Source: Kineococcus rhizosphaerae
Lineage (GTDB): Bacteria; Actinomycetota; Actinomycetes; Actinomycetales; Kineococcaceae
Length of the DNA stretch: 64,000 nucleotides
Direction of reading: 5' to 3'
Assembly (NCBI RefSeq): GCF_003002055.1
Contig: NZ_PVZF01000005.1
Coordinates: 279,013-343,012 of the forward strand
The translations under genes and the position numbers were made by a program. The stretch's first letter is position 1. Every line of letters starts with the position of its first letter. A model generated the notes under the pieces. The model saw only the letters and a list, made by a program, of their open reading frames with translations, did no database searches and was not told the origin of the DNA. Below are positions 1 to 8,596 of the stretch, piece by piece.

Positions 1-338
1 TCGCCGTGCGGGCTCTCCCGGGCCACGCGGCGGTAGACGGGCAGCGCGCCGAACAGGGTCACGAGGACGAGGACGAGCGTGGCGATGGGCGAGATGACGC
101 CGGCGGCGAGGAAGGCGATGGCGGGCTGGTAGCCCAGGGTCGAGAAGTAGTCGACCCCCGTGAGGCACACGACCTTCCACCACGGGTGGCCCGCGTGCTC
201 GCGACCCTGCTCGCCCTCGGGTTCCTCCGGCGGTCGACGGTGGGGGCCGGGGTGCTGGGCCCCGCCGCCGGCCGGGCGCTCGTCGAGGCCCTCCAGCAAC
301 CAGGAACGGGCCGACTCACGGGGTGTCACGCTCGTCAT
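1..338 (-). CDS. APC-superfamily permease, N-terminal part (runs off the left edge)
   Basis: The reading frame opens at an ATG (338-336) and continues off the left edge, giving 112 codons. A hydrophilic leader of about 55 residues rich in Pro, Gly, Glu and His is followed by [19 protein letters not shown] and a long hydrophobic helix, then a cytoplasmic segment [13 protein letters not shown]. This start is typical of long (about 600-700 aa) actinobacterial APC permeases. They are usually annotated as amino-acid transporters, but they belong to the superfamily that includes the KimA-type potassium transporters. Two 11-bp-spaced TGACG repeats like those before the kdp operon lie about 45 bp upstream, which suggests potassium-responsive control. 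The substrate cannot be decided from this fragment. Confidence 0.75.
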   Translation of the reverse strand, partial: MTSVTPRESARSWLLEGLDERPAGGGAQHPGPHRRPPEEPEGEQGREHAGHPWWKVVCLTGVDYFSTLGYQPAIAFLAAGVISPIATLVLVLVTLFGALPVYRRVARESPHG

Positions 339-380
339 GGACCCACCGCCGCCGCGATCCGGCAACTCGACCCGCCGGGT

Positions 381-400
381 CTTGACGCCTCCTTGACGCG
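381..400 (-). promoter_or_regulatory. Two-copy 11-bp direct repeat, candidate KdpE box
   Basis: TTGACGC occurs twice with the TGACG cores beginning at 383 and 394, exactly 11 bp apart, upstream of the minus-strand permease. OmpR/PhoB-family regulators bind such one-helical-turn direct repeats. The same core is repeated five times before the kdp operon (15771-15822). The function is inferred. Confidence 0.5.
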
Positions 401-473
401 GTGTCACCCGTCCGCCGAAACTTTCCAGCGGCAACCACCGCACGACGGACCACCTCGACGGACCAGGACGACG

Positions 474-1685
474 ATGACCTCCGGCACCACCACCCTCGAC
501 CGGCACGCCCTCAACCGCTGGCGAGGTGCCGTCACCGCCTGCTTCGCCATCGGCGGCGTCGCCCTGTCGACGTGGGGACCGCGACTGCCCGCGCTGCGCG
601 CCGACCTCGACCTCGACACCGGCGGCCTCGGCGTCCTGCTCGCCGGGGTCACCGTCGGCTCCGTCGCCGGGCTGCTGGCCGCCGCCCCCGCCATCGCCCG
701 CTTCGGCGCCCGCCGCGCGATCCCGGGCGTCGTCGTGCTCGTGGCGCTGGCCATCGCCGCGGTCGGGGTCGGCTCCGGGGTGTTCCACTCCGTGCCGGCG
801 GTGGCCGTCGCGTTCGTCGTCGCCGGGTTCTCCATCGGCTGCCTCGACGTGATGATCAACATCGACGGGGCCGCCGTCGAGGCCGCCGCCGGCCGGACGC
901 TCATGCCGATGATGCACGCGGCCTGGTCCGGGGGTGCGGCCCTCGGGTCCGGCATCGGCGCGGCGTGCGCGGGGCTGGGGGTCTCCCCCACCGGCCAGTT
1001 CACCGGCGAGGCCGTCCTCCTGGTGCTGGTCGCCGGGTTCGTCGCGCGCTCCGTCCCGGTGGGCGCCCGCGCCGGCGAGGTCGCCCCGGAGGGGTCCCCG
1101 GGCCGGCGGGTGCTGACGTGGTTGCGCGGCTGGGCCGACCTGAAGCTGCTCCTCATCGGACTGGTCATGCTGGGCGCCGAACTCGGCGAGGGGTCGGCGA
1201 ACAACTGGCTGACGCTGGCCGCCAAGGACGGGCACGGCCTGGCCGCCGCCACCGCCGCGCTGTTCTTCACGGCCTTCGCCGTCGCCGAGATGACCGCGCG
1301 CCTGCTCGGGGGCCCGCTCGTCGACCGGTTCGGGCGGGTCGCCACCGTGCGGGCCACGACGGCCCTCGGGATCGTCGGCGTCGCGCTGTTCGTCCTCGGC
1401 CGGCACCCGGCCCTCGTCCTGGTCGGGGTCCTGCTGTGGGCCGTGGGGGTGTCGATGGGTTTCCCCCTGGGCATGTCGGCGGCCGCGGCGAGCGGGTCGA
1501 ACCCCGCGGCCCGCGTCAGCGTCGTGGCCTCCATCGGCTACTTCGCCAACCTCGCCGGCCCGCCCACCGTCGGGTTCGTGGCGCAGGGCACGGGGCTGCT
1601 GCCGGCGCTGTGGCTCATCGCGGTCGTCATGGTCGCGGGGTTCGCGGCCGCGGGCTCGATGCGCGTGACCACCCCGGCACGCTGA
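474..1685 (+). CDS. MFS transporter (YbjJ-like)
   Basis: This 403-aa integral membrane protein has the twelve hydrophobic segments of a major facilitator. The first helix ends in the [14 protein letters not shown] segment seen in the YbjJ-like branch. A motif-A-like loop (ARFGARR) follows TM2 and its counterpart [10 protein letters not shown] lies in the second half, around residue 280. The segment [17 protein letters not shown] near residue 240 is characteristic of this branch. The ATG at 474 is chosen because the first helix begins some 16 residues later; longer versions of the frame encode only Arg/Pro-rich non-homologous sequence. The substrate is unknown. It is divergent from the APC permease, with 135 bp between them. 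Confidence 0.85.
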   Translation: MTSGTTTLDRHALNRWRGAVTACFAIGGVALSTWGPRLPALRADLDLDTGGLGVLLAGVTVGSVAGLLAAAPAIARFGARRAIPGVVVLVALAIAAVGVGSGVFHSVPAVAVAFVVAGFSIGCLDVMINIDGAAVEAAAGRTLMPMMHAAWSGGAALGSGIGAACAGLGVSPTGQFTGEAVLLVLVAGFVARSVPVGARAGEVAPEGSPGRRVLTWLRGWADLKLLLIGLVMLGAELGEGSANNWLTLAAKDGHGLAAATAALFFTAFAVAEMTARLLGGPLVDRFGRVATVRATTALGIVGVALFVLGRHPALVLVGVLLWAVGVSMGFPLGMSAAAASGSNPAARVSVVASIGYFANLAGPPTVGFVAQGTGLLPALWLIAVVMVAGFAAAGSMRVTTPAR

Positions 1686-1763
1686 CGGAAGCACGCTGGG
1701 CCGTCCGGGTCGTCCCACCCGCGCCCACCCCCTCGTGTCCGACCCGGCCCCTACGGTCGCGCC

Positions 1764-3158
1764 GTGCCGAACGCGCTCACCTCCGCCGACCCCACCCGCT
1801 CCGGGACCCGCCGGGTCTCCACGCTGACGCCCGACGGGTTGCTGCTGGCGACCGGACCCGGCACCGGCCCGACCGGCCCGGTGGCCGACCCGTGGTTCTT
1901 CGAGGGGTCCGTCCGGCACCCGGCGGTCGCCGCCCGCGGGCTGCTCGCGGTCGCCGCGGTGGCCCGTACCCGTTGTGGGACACCGCGGACGCGGACCTTC
2001 CACGACCCGGTCGTGACGGCCGACGGGACCGCGTTGCGGTTCGAGTCGTTCTCCGCCTGCGGCGGCGTCCACGCCCGGCTCGACCTGCTGCCCGACGGGC
2101 TGGACGCCGGTCTCGACGGTCCGACCGCCCAGCGCGGGACCACGAACGTCGACGTGAACGACCCCCTGCGCCGGGCGCTGGCCCTCGTCGGGGACGGGGA
2201 CAGGATGCGTTTCGCCGTCGGGCCGCAGGAACTGCGGGTCACCACGGACGACGCCTCGATCGTCGAGCCGAAGGTCACCCTCCCGGCGCGCTGGGTCCGG
2301 GGTTTCGCCGAGGCCGCGATCTCGCTGGCCGGGATGGACCTGCGGGCCGAGCTGGCGCCGGCAGAGGCCCGCCGGTTCCTGCGCGATCTGCCGCGCGGGA
2401 CGGGCCAGGACGTCCGCTGGCTGGAACCGGCCGGCCGCGGGCTGCGGGTGACCACGCGACCCGGCGCCGGCGCGGTGTGCCTGGCCGGTCCCCGGCGGCT
2501 CGAGACCCTGGAACCGCTGCTGCGGTGGGCGAGCGCCGTGCGCGTGCACTCGGCCCCCGTGACGGGCCGCGCCACCGCGAGCGCCTGGGAGGTCGACCTG
2601 CCCGGCGCCCGGTACACCCTGGTCCTGTCCCCCGAACCCTCACGGGGCTTCTCCGGCGAGGGAGGGGTCCTGGAGGCGCTCGCGGACGGCGGTGAGGACG
2701 CCGACGGAGACGCGCAGCGGGTCCTGGACCTGCTGTCGTGGGCGCCCGGGCTGCCCGCCGAGGACGTCGCCGACGCGCTGGGCCTGACCGGCGCCCGGGT
2801 CCGCGCGGCCCTGGTCCGGCTGGGGACGTCGGGCCGGGTGGGCTACGACCTGGCGGCGAGCGCCTGGTTCCACCGGGAACTGCCCTACGACTCCGGCCGC
2901 GCCGAGGCCGACAACCCCCGGCTGCGGGCCGCCCGCGCCCTGCTGGCCGAGGGCGCCGTGTCCGATCCGGTGGACGGTGTCGTGGTGGTCCACCGCCCCG
3001 ACGGCGACCGGCACGTGCGCCGCACGGCCGACGGGTTCTCCTGCACCTGCCCGTGGTGGACGGCGTACGCGGGGAGTCGGGGACCGTGCAAGCACGTGCT
3101 GGCCGTGCAGGTCCGGGACCGCGCCGCGGTCGCGGCGGACCGGGCGGTCCAGGCGTGA
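1764..3158 (+). CDS. SWIM zinc-finger protein
   Basis: A 464-aa soluble protein with a GTG start. A SWIM zinc-binding motif CxC-x12-CxH (CTC...CKH) lies at about residues 427-444, close to the C terminus; the rest is an uncharacterised Arg/Ala-rich globular region. SWIM domains bind nucleic acid or protein. The last codons overlap the next gene by four bases (GTGA), so the two are translationally coupled. SWIM proteins of this size are found beside DUF6493 proteins in other actinobacteria. The function is unknown. Confidence 0.85.
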   Translation: MPNALTSADPTRSGTRRVSTLTPDGLLLATGPGTGPTGPVADPWFFEGSVRHPAVAARGLLAVAAVARTRCGTPRTRTFHDPVVTADGTALRFESFSACGGVHARLDLLPDGLDAGLDGPTAQRGTTNVDVNDPLRRALALVGDGDRMRFAVGPQELRVTTDDASIVEPKVTLPARWVRGFAEAAISLAGMDLRAELAPAEARRFLRDLPRGTGQDVRWLEPAGRGLRVTTRPGAGAVCLAGPRRLETLEPLLRWASAVRVHSAPVTGRATASAWEVDLPGARYTLVLSPEPSRGFSGEGGVLEALADGGEDADGDAQRVLDLLSWAPGLPAEDVADALGLTGARVRAALVRLGTSGRVGYDLAASAWFHRELPYDSGRAEADNPRLRAARALLAEGAVSDPVDGVVVVHRPDGDRHVRRTADGFSCTCPWWTAYAGSRGPCKHVLAVQVRDRAAVAADRAVQA

Positions 3159-5806
3159 GCGACCTCGCCGACGCCCTGCGGGAGGCCATCGCCGGGCAGA
3201 GCCCGCGACGGGTGGCCGAACTGCTCGACGGGGTGCCCGAACGCGAGCGCCCGGCCCTGCGCGTCGTGCTGAAGGTGGACCGCGAGGGCCTGGGACGCCC
3301 GGCGTGGGCGGTCGCCGCCGCCGGCCTGGAGGGCGGGGCCGCGGCGGTGGCCCGCCGGTTGCGGACGGCGTGGATGCCCGGGGGGCATCAGCCTGTCGAG
3401 GGTTCGACGAGTTCGTTCTCGTGGTGGGCCCCGGGGTGGGTCGTCGTCGCCCGTGTCCTGCTGCAGCGGCAGGTCGACTGGTTGCCGGACCTCGTCGTCC
3501 GGCTCGCCGACGCGGAGGTGCGCGGCTGGGGGGACAGCCGCCACGTGCTGACCGAGCGGTTGCGGCGGGAGCTGTCGCTGCCCCGGCCGACGGGTGCCGG
3601 GTACCTGCGGTGGGCCGTGGGCCAGTGGTTCGGCGTGCCCTGGCAGGAGGACGGGCTCGACCGGGCCGAACGGCTGCGCCGCGAACCGGACCCGACCGCG
3701 CTGGTGGTGGCCGTCCTGGCCGTGCCCGAGATCGGTGTCGAACTGCAGATCACCCGTGCGGCTCCCACCGAGGAGTGGTGGTCCCCCGGGTGGCGCGAGG
3801 CCCTGCTCGACCTCGTCGCGGACGGCACCCTGGCCCGTGACCCGCTGCTGGACGCCCTGACCGCGGCGCTCGCGCTCGGGGGGTCCGGTCGGCACCAGAA
3901 CTCCTTGGCGCACCTGCTCGGTGCCCTCGACCCCACACCGGAGGAGACAGCCGCGCGGTTCCGCGATCTGTGCGCGCTGCTGCCCGAGGCGGCGGGAACG
4001 GTCGCCGACGTCGTGCTGAGGCTGGGCCGGGCGGCGGTGGGCGCCGGTGCGGTCTCGGTCGCCGAAGCCGTCGAGACGACCGCGGAGGCGCTGCGCCGCC
4101 GGGAGAAGGGGGTGGTGCGGGCGCACCTGCGGTGGCTGGCGGGGCTGCCCGCGCAGGACCCCGCGCTGCGCGACGTCGTGCTGCCCGCCCTCTCTGAGGC
4201 CTTCGGCCACGAGCACCACGACCTGGCACAGCTGGCGTGGGCGGCGGTGGAGCGGCTGCTGCCCGGTGCCGCCGAGACCGTGCGGGCCGACCTGCTGGAC
4301 CGGGCAGCGGAACTGCCGCGCGACCTGCAGGACGAGGCGGTGCGCGTCCTGGGTGGGAGCCCCGGCGTGACCGTCCCGGGCGAGCCGGTCGCCGCCGCAC
4401 CTCCGGGCGAACCTGCCACCGCCCCACCGGCGGCCCCGCACCCGCCCCGGGTGCAGGACCTGGCCGACCTGGTCGTGGCGATCACCGAGCACACGCGACG
4501 CGGGCGCCCGGCCGACGCCGAACGGGTGCTGGACGGTCTGGCGCGGTTCGGGGCCCAGCACCTCCAGGCGCTGGCCGCGGCGCTGGCCCCGGCCGCCGAG
4601 AGCTTCAGCCTGGGGTGGGAGCGGGACGCGCACTTCGCGCCGTACCCGTTCCTGGCCGCGGCCACCCGGCGGCCGGGGTCGCCGCGCTGGCGCGGGGAGA
4701 AGCCGGGGCGCCCAGGTCCGGTCCCGCCGGGCGGGACCGGGATCCTCGCCCTGCGGGCCCGGGAGGTGGTGGAGCGGGTGCGGGCCGGGGTCGCCGCCCC
4801 GCTGCTCGCCTTCCCCGACACGGCCCTCGGTCACGTCGACCCGGGGCGGGTGCTGGCGGACCTGCGCCGCGCGGCCGCCACCGGCGTCGACCCCGGCCCG
4901 CTGGACCTGGAGCAGACCTGGCTGCGCTACCCCAGGGACGTGGCCGACGACGAGCACCTCGCCCGGCTGCGCGCGGTCGGCACCCCGGCCGCGGACCGGC
5001 TCGCGCAGCACCTGTCGCCCGGCGGCCTGCCGGAGGCGGTGGTCCAGCCCGTCCCCGTCGCCCTGCAGGGCAGGCGGTACGGCTACCAGGACACCTCCGA
5101 GCACCAGGACTGGCCGCTGGTGTCCCTGACGGGTTCGGTCGTGGACACCCCGCTGGTCGAGCGGGGCTTCGACGGGGCGGACCTGCCCGAGCGCGTCGTC
5201 CGGGAGCGGTGGTCGGGCGGGCTGGCCGCGCTCACCACGCTGGCCGTGCTGCCCTCCCACCGCGAGGTCGCCGCCGGCGAACTCCTCCCGCCCCTCGTCG
5301 ACCTCGAGCACCGGCACGACGCTGCGACCACCACCACGCTCGCGCTGCTGCCGGAGGCCGGCGGTCCGACTGGCCGCGCCACCCACCTGGCCCTGGCCTA
5401 CGGACTGCTCAGCGCCGACGAACGGGTCCGGCTCGGCGCGGTCGACGCCGTGCACGGCTTCGCCGTCCGCGGCGGACTCGACGCCACCGCGGCAGGCGCG
5501 GCGCTGGGTGCGGTGCTGACGCTGGACGAGGCCAAGCTCGTCCGGCTCACCCGGGCGCTGGCGCCACTGGCCCACGACGACCGGCGCGGGGTCCGGGAGT
5601 TCACCGCCCGGTACCTGCTGGCCGCCCTCGCCCCCGTGGTCCCGTTGCGGCGCAACGGGTTGTCCGACCTGCTGGCCCTTGCCGCCGACGCCGCGCACGG
5701 CACCGGACCACACCGGCCGGTCCCCGGCCTAGCCGACCTCGCCACCTCCGGCGGGCGCAGCCGGAACGTCACCGAGGCCCGGCGGGTCCTGGCCGGACTG
5801 GCGTGA
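3155..5806 (+). CDS. DUF6493-like large repeat protein
   Basis: An 883-aa protein starting at the GTG that overlaps the SWIM stop codon. It opens with a helical unit LADALREAIAGQSPRRVAELL and contains many Ala/Leu/Arg-rich amphipathic helices that read like HEAT-type repeats (for example at about residues 290-400). There is a low-complexity Pro/Ala linker near 405-430. The C terminus (GLADLATSGGRSRNVTEARRVLAGL) matches the ending I associate with DUF6493/DUF7825 proteins. No catalytic motif, signal peptide or membrane segment is visible. Coupling to the SWIM gene suggests the two proteins form one complex, with this one as scaffold. The function is unknown. Confidence 0.75.
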   Translation: MSDLADALREAIAGQSPRRVAELLDGVPERERPALRVVLKVDREGLGRPAWAVAAAGLEGGAAAVARRLRTAWMPGGHQPVEGSTSSFSWWAPGWVVVARVLLQRQVDWLPDLVVRLADAEVRGWGDSRHVLTERLRRELSLPRPTGAGYLRWAVGQWFGVPWQEDGLDRAERLRREPDPTALVVAVLAVPEIGVELQITRAAPTEEWWSPGWREALLDLVADGTLARDPLLDALTAALALGGSGRHQNSLAHLLGALDPTPEETAARFRDLCALLPEAAGTVADVVLRLGRAAVGAGAVSVAEAVETTAEALRRREKGVVRAHLRWLAGLPAQDPALRDVVLPALSEAFGHEHHDLAQLAWAAVERLLPGAAETVRADLLDRAAELPRDLQDEAVRVLGGSPGVTVPGEPVAAAPPGEPATAPPAAPHPPRVQDLADLVVAITEHTRRGRPADAERVLDGLARFGAQHLQALAAALAPAAESFSLGWERDAHFAPYPFLAAATRRPGSPRWRGEKPGRPGPVPPGGTGILALRAREVVERVRAGVAAPLLAFPDTALGHVDPGRVLADLRRAAATGVDPGPLDLEQTWLRYPRDVADDEHLARLRAVGTPAADRLAQHLSPGGLPEAVVQPVPVALQGRRYGYQDTSEHQDWPLVSLTGSVVDTPLVERGFDGADLPERVVRERWSGGLAALTTLAVLPSHREVAAGELLPPLVDLEHRHDAATTTTLALLPEAGGPTGRATHLALAYGLLSADERVRLGAVDAVHGFAVRGGLDATAAGAALGAVLTLDEAKLVRLTRALAPLAHDDRRGVREFTARYLLAALAPVVPLRRNGLSDLLALAADAAHGTGPHRPVPGLADLATSGGRSRNVTEARRVLAGLA

Positions 5807-5831
5807 ACGGCCGGGCGAGCGGTCGGGTCGC

Positions 5832-6326
5832 TCAGGGACGGGGCGCCCGGACCAGGAACACGTCGACGGGGTCCTCGTGGTCGAGCACGAACCCGTGCCG
5901 CTCGTACAGGCGCCGGGCGTCGCTGCGCTGCAGGACGTCGAGGCGCACCGTGGTCCCGCTCGCGTCGGCGGCGCGCGTCACCGCGCTCAGCGCGGCCGTC
6001 CCCACGCCCCGGCCCTGCACCGGGACGTCCAGGTAGAAGTGCTCGAGCCACACGCCGTCGGGGGCCGGGCGCAGGGCCAGGGACCCGACGGGGCCGGCGG
6101 GCCCGCGCAGGACCTGCGTGCGCTCGGGCGCGAACCCCGACAGGAACCGTTCGCGCACCCGCACGTCGTCGTAGCGGCCGAGCCGTTCCAGGCTCGGCCG
6201 CAGGACGGTGGCCCGCAGCTCGGCGAGGGCGGGCCCGTCCTCCGGCCGGGCCGGTGACCACGTGAGCGGAGGTGACGGCGGCAGCGTGACGAGCACGGAC
6301 CCAGGCAACCAGACACCCGTGCCCAC
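5832..6326 (-). CDS. GNAT-family N-acetyltransferase
   Basis: A protein of up to 164 aa with a single GNAT fold. The acetyl-CoA binding motif A is visible as VQGRGVGTAALSAV at about residues 102-115, preceded by the strand WLEHFYLDV. The C-terminal DARRLYERHGFV is the usual motif-B tail. The GTG at 6326 gives a leader of about 20 residues before the fold; a GTG at 6296 would remove it and is equally possible. It is convergent with the DUF6493-like gene. The acyl acceptor is unknown. Confidence 0.85.
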   Translation of the reverse strand: MGTGVWLPGSVLVTLPPSPPLTWSPARPEDGPALAELRATVLRPSLERLGRYDDVRVRERFLSGFAPERTQVLRGPAGPVGSLALRPAPDGVWLEHFYLDVPVQGRGVGTAALSAVTRAADASGTTVRLDVLQRSDARRLYERHGFVLDHEDPVDVFLVRAPRP

Positions 6327-6405
6327 GACCCGACCGGGTACGTGTCACGCCTCGAGGCACCGGTGACGCCCCGGCTCCCACCAGCGGCGGCCCTGCGCCC
6401 GCCCG

Positions 6406-7110
6406 CTAGCTGTACTGCCCCCGGACCCGGCCGGCAGCCCGCGTCCCGCTCGTCGTCGACCGGGTGCGGTGCCGGTACCAGCCGTGCGCGAGGAGGGCGC
6501 AGCCGAGCCCGATGACCATGGCGGCCCCGACGTCGCTGACGTGGTGCATCCCGCGGTACAGGCGCGCGAACGCGACCAGCAGGGGCACGAGGAGGCACGC
6601 GATGACCGTCAGCCGCCGCAGCCAGGTCCGGTGGACCTGCAGGGCGACGAGCGCGAACGCGACGTAGAGGGCGGTGGACGCACCGGTGTGCCCGCTGGGG
6701 TAGCTCGTGGTCGGGGGTGAGACGTCGAGCTTGGCCACGGACGGCCGGTCCCGGCCGACGAGGCTGGAGACGGTGGCGAAGATGACCGCCTGCAACGCGA
6801 TCGCGATCGCGGGGACGGCGGCGAGGCGCCAGTCCCTGGTCCGCCAGAGCAGCAGCCCCGCCACGACCAGGCAGACGCCGATGACGGTCTCGGTGTTGCC
6901 CAGGTGCGACCAGACGAGCGTGACGGTGTTCCAGCCGGGGGTCCGGTCCGCGGCCAGTTCGTCGTTCACGGCCTCCTCGGCGTGGGAGAGCCCGGCCAGC
7001 GGTCCGGTCAGGGCGAGGCCGAAGCCCGCGATCAGCCCCCAGAGGACGACGCCGGGGGCGACGGCTCGGACGAGGAGGTCACGGCCGTCGGCCGGACGAA
7101 TGCGGTCCAC
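6406..7110 (-). CDS. PAP2-family phosphatase, membrane-bound
   Basis: A 234-aa integral membrane protein with about six helices. PAP2 motifs: VGRDRP, PSGH within YPSGHTGAS, and R-x5-H-x3-D within ARLYRGMHHVSDV. The lysine that usually opens the first motif appears to be serine here. The family dephosphorylates lipid phosphates such as phosphatidic acid, phosphatidylglycerophosphate or undecaprenyl pyrophosphate at the membrane. The GTG start at 7110 lies inside the upstream PAP2 gene, so the two overlap by 79 bp and are probably co-transcribed. No start codon nearer the first helix is available. Confidence 0.85.
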   Translation of the reverse strand: MDRIRPADGRDLLVRAVAPGVVLWGLIAGFGLALTGPLAGLSHAEEAVNDELAADRTPGWNTVTLVWSHLGNTETVIGVCLVVAGLLLWRTRDWRLAAVPAIAIALQAVIFATVSSLVGRDRPSVAKLDVSPPTTSYPSGHTGASTALYVAFALVALQVHRTWLRRLTVIACLLVPLLVAFARLYRGMHHVSDVGAAMVIGLGCALLAHGWYRHRTRSTTSGTRAAGRVRGQYS

Positions 7111-7736
7111 GACGCGAGCGTAAGACCCAGCCCGATCAGGTGTCCGGCGATCACGTCGGACGGGAAGTGCGCCCCGAGGAGCACCCGGTCGAGGTCGACC
7201 AGGAGCACCGCGAGCACCGCGGCGGCCACCGCGATCCGGCGTCGGGCCGGCGACATCAGCGGCCACGCGAGGACGAGCAGGACGGCGGCGGCGGTGGTGG
7301 CGTTGAGGGCGTGGCCGGAGGGGAAGGAGTACCCGTGCGGGTGCGCCAGCGGGGAGTCCAGGACGGGCCGGGCCCGTTTCACGACGAGCTTGGCGAGAGC
7401 CCCCAGACCCCAGCCGGCCATCATGGTCACGAAGGCCCAGGTCGCGCGCCTGCGGGCCCCGGTCGCCACGGCGACCCGCACCACGACCAGCGTCGAGGCC
7501 GCGTAGACCACCACCGGTTGGGTCACCTCCTGGACGACGACCAGGGGCGCGACCAGGTGAGCAGCCCGCGCGACGTCCGTCGCCGCTCTGATCACGCCGT
7601 CGTCGAGGGCCACCACGGCGTCCGACCGCTGGCGCACCGCGAACGTCAGCAGGACCAGCGGTGTCCCGAACAGCGTCATCGCGACGAGGGAGCGCGCCGC
7701 GCGCCGGGCCAGGCGCCCCGCTGCGGCGGAGTTCAC
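7032..7736 (-). CDS. PAP2-family phosphatase, membrane-bound
   Basis: A 234-aa membrane protein with a full set of PAP2 motifs: K-x6-RP (KLVVKRARP), PSGH (SFPSGHALN) and R-x5-H-x3-D (RVLLGAHFPSD). The GTG at 7736 is chosen because it precedes a short basic N terminus and the first hydrophobic helix. It lies upstream of, and overlaps, another PAP2 gene of identical length, but the two sequences are clearly diverged. A lipid-phosphate phosphatase role is expected; the substrate is not decidable. Confidence 0.87.
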   Translation of the reverse strand: MNSAAAGRLARRAARSLVAMTLFGTPLVLLTFAVRQRSDAVVALDDGVIRAATDVARAAHLVAPLVVVQEVTQPVVVYAASTLVVVRVAVATGARRRATWAFVTMMAGWGLGALAKLVVKRARPVLDSPLAHPHGYSFPSGHALNATTAAAVLLVLAWPLMSPARRRIAVAAAVLAVLLVDLDRVLLGAHFPSDVIAGHLIGLGLTLASWTAFVRPTAVTSSSEPSPPASSSGG

Positions 7737-7845
7737 CGTCCCGGCCGGGAGGACGTCGGCGGGGCCGGGTCGAGCCCGCAGAGGCGAGGCACCTCGGGAA
7801 GGGGCACGCCCGGAACGTAACACGCCGGTGCGCGGAGCCTCGGTC

Positions 7846-7891
7846 CCGCGGCGTCGACGGCCGCGGTCCCGCCCCCACCGCTGTCGCGGTG
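7846..7891 (-). terminator. Tandem hairpins after kdpE
   Basis: Two GC-rich stem-loops lie just downstream of the kdpE stop codon: CACCGC/GCGGTG with a 4-nt loop (7876-7891), and CCGCGGC/GCCGCGG with a 7-nt loop (7846-7866). There is no U-tract, as is common in actinobacteria. They likely end the kdp transcript. Confidence 0.5.
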
Positions 7892-7918
7892 CGGAACGGT
7901 CACGCCCGTCCGGACGCG

Positions 7919-8596
7919 TCACATCTCGAACCGGTACCCCATCCCGGGTTCGGTGATGAGGTGCACGGGCGCGCCGGGGACCTTCTCCAGCTTGCGCCGC
8001 AACTGCCCGACGTAGACGCGCAGGTAGTTCGTCTCCCGCCCGTAGTTCGGGCCCCAGACCTCCTGCAGCAGCTGGGTCTGGCTCACGAGCCGGCCCGCGT
8101 TGGTCACGAGGACCTGCAGCAGGTGCCACTCGGTCGGGGTGAGCTTCACGGGCTCGCCGTCGCGGGTGACGGTGCGGCGGGCGAGGTCGATGTGCAGGTC
8201 GCCCACGTCGACGACGTCGGGGGCGGCGTCGCTCACCGCGCCCCGGCGCACCGCGGCGCGCAACCGCGCCAGCAGCACGTCCATCGCGAAGGGTTTCGTG
8301 ACGTAGTCGTCGGCGCCGGCGTCGAGGGCCTCGACGGCGTCGGTCGAGGCGGTGCGGGCCGTCAGCACGATGATCGGCACGGGGCTCCAGCCGCGGATCC
8401 CGGCGATGACCTCCAGCCCGTCGAGGTCGGGCAGGCCCAGGTCGAGCAGGACGACGTCGGGGTGGGTCGCGGCGGCCGCCTCCAGCGCCGAGGCCCCGTC
8501 GGCGGCGACGGTGACGTCCCACCCGCGCGCGCTGAGGTTGATCGACAACGCCCGCCGCAGGCCCGGCTCGTCGTCGACCACGAGCACTCGGCTCAT
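7919..8596 (-). CDS. kdpE: KdpE response regulator
   Basis: A 225-aa OmpR/PhoB-type regulator. The receiver domain (residues 1-120) has the acidic pair in VVDDEP, the phospho-acceptor Asp in VVLLDLGLPD and the conserved Lys in VTKPF. The C-terminal winged helix (about 130-225) has the recognition segment NYGRETNYLRVYVGQLRRKL, characteristic of KdpE. Its ATG overlaps the kdpD stop codon (ATGA). It is activated by KdpD and turns on kdp at low potassium or high osmolarity. The direct repeats before the operon fit its expected operator, which implies autoregulation because its own gene is in the same operon. Confidence 0.95.
   Translation of the reverse strand: MSRVLVVDDEPGLRRALSINLSARGWDVTVAADGASALEAAAATHPDVVLLDLGLPDLDGLEVIAGIRGWSPVPIIVLTARTASTDAVEALDAGADDYVTKPFAMDVLLARLRAAVRRGAVSDAAPDVVDVGDLHIDLARRTVTRDGEPVKLTPTEWHLLQVLVTNAGRLVSQTQLLQEVWGPNYGRETNYLRVYVGQLRRKLEKVPGAPVHLITEPGMGYRFEM

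Noticed and set aside
401..2695. A long plus-strand open frame of more than 700 codons
   Set aside because: It is extremely Arg/Pro/Gly-rich, has no recognisable domain and lies on the MFS and SWIM genes in another frame, a usual artefact of very high GC.
2885..5713. A 942-codon minus-strand frame opposite the DUF6493-like gene
   Set aside because: Gln/Gly/Arg-rich sequence without motifs, mirrored by clear coding bias on the plus strand.
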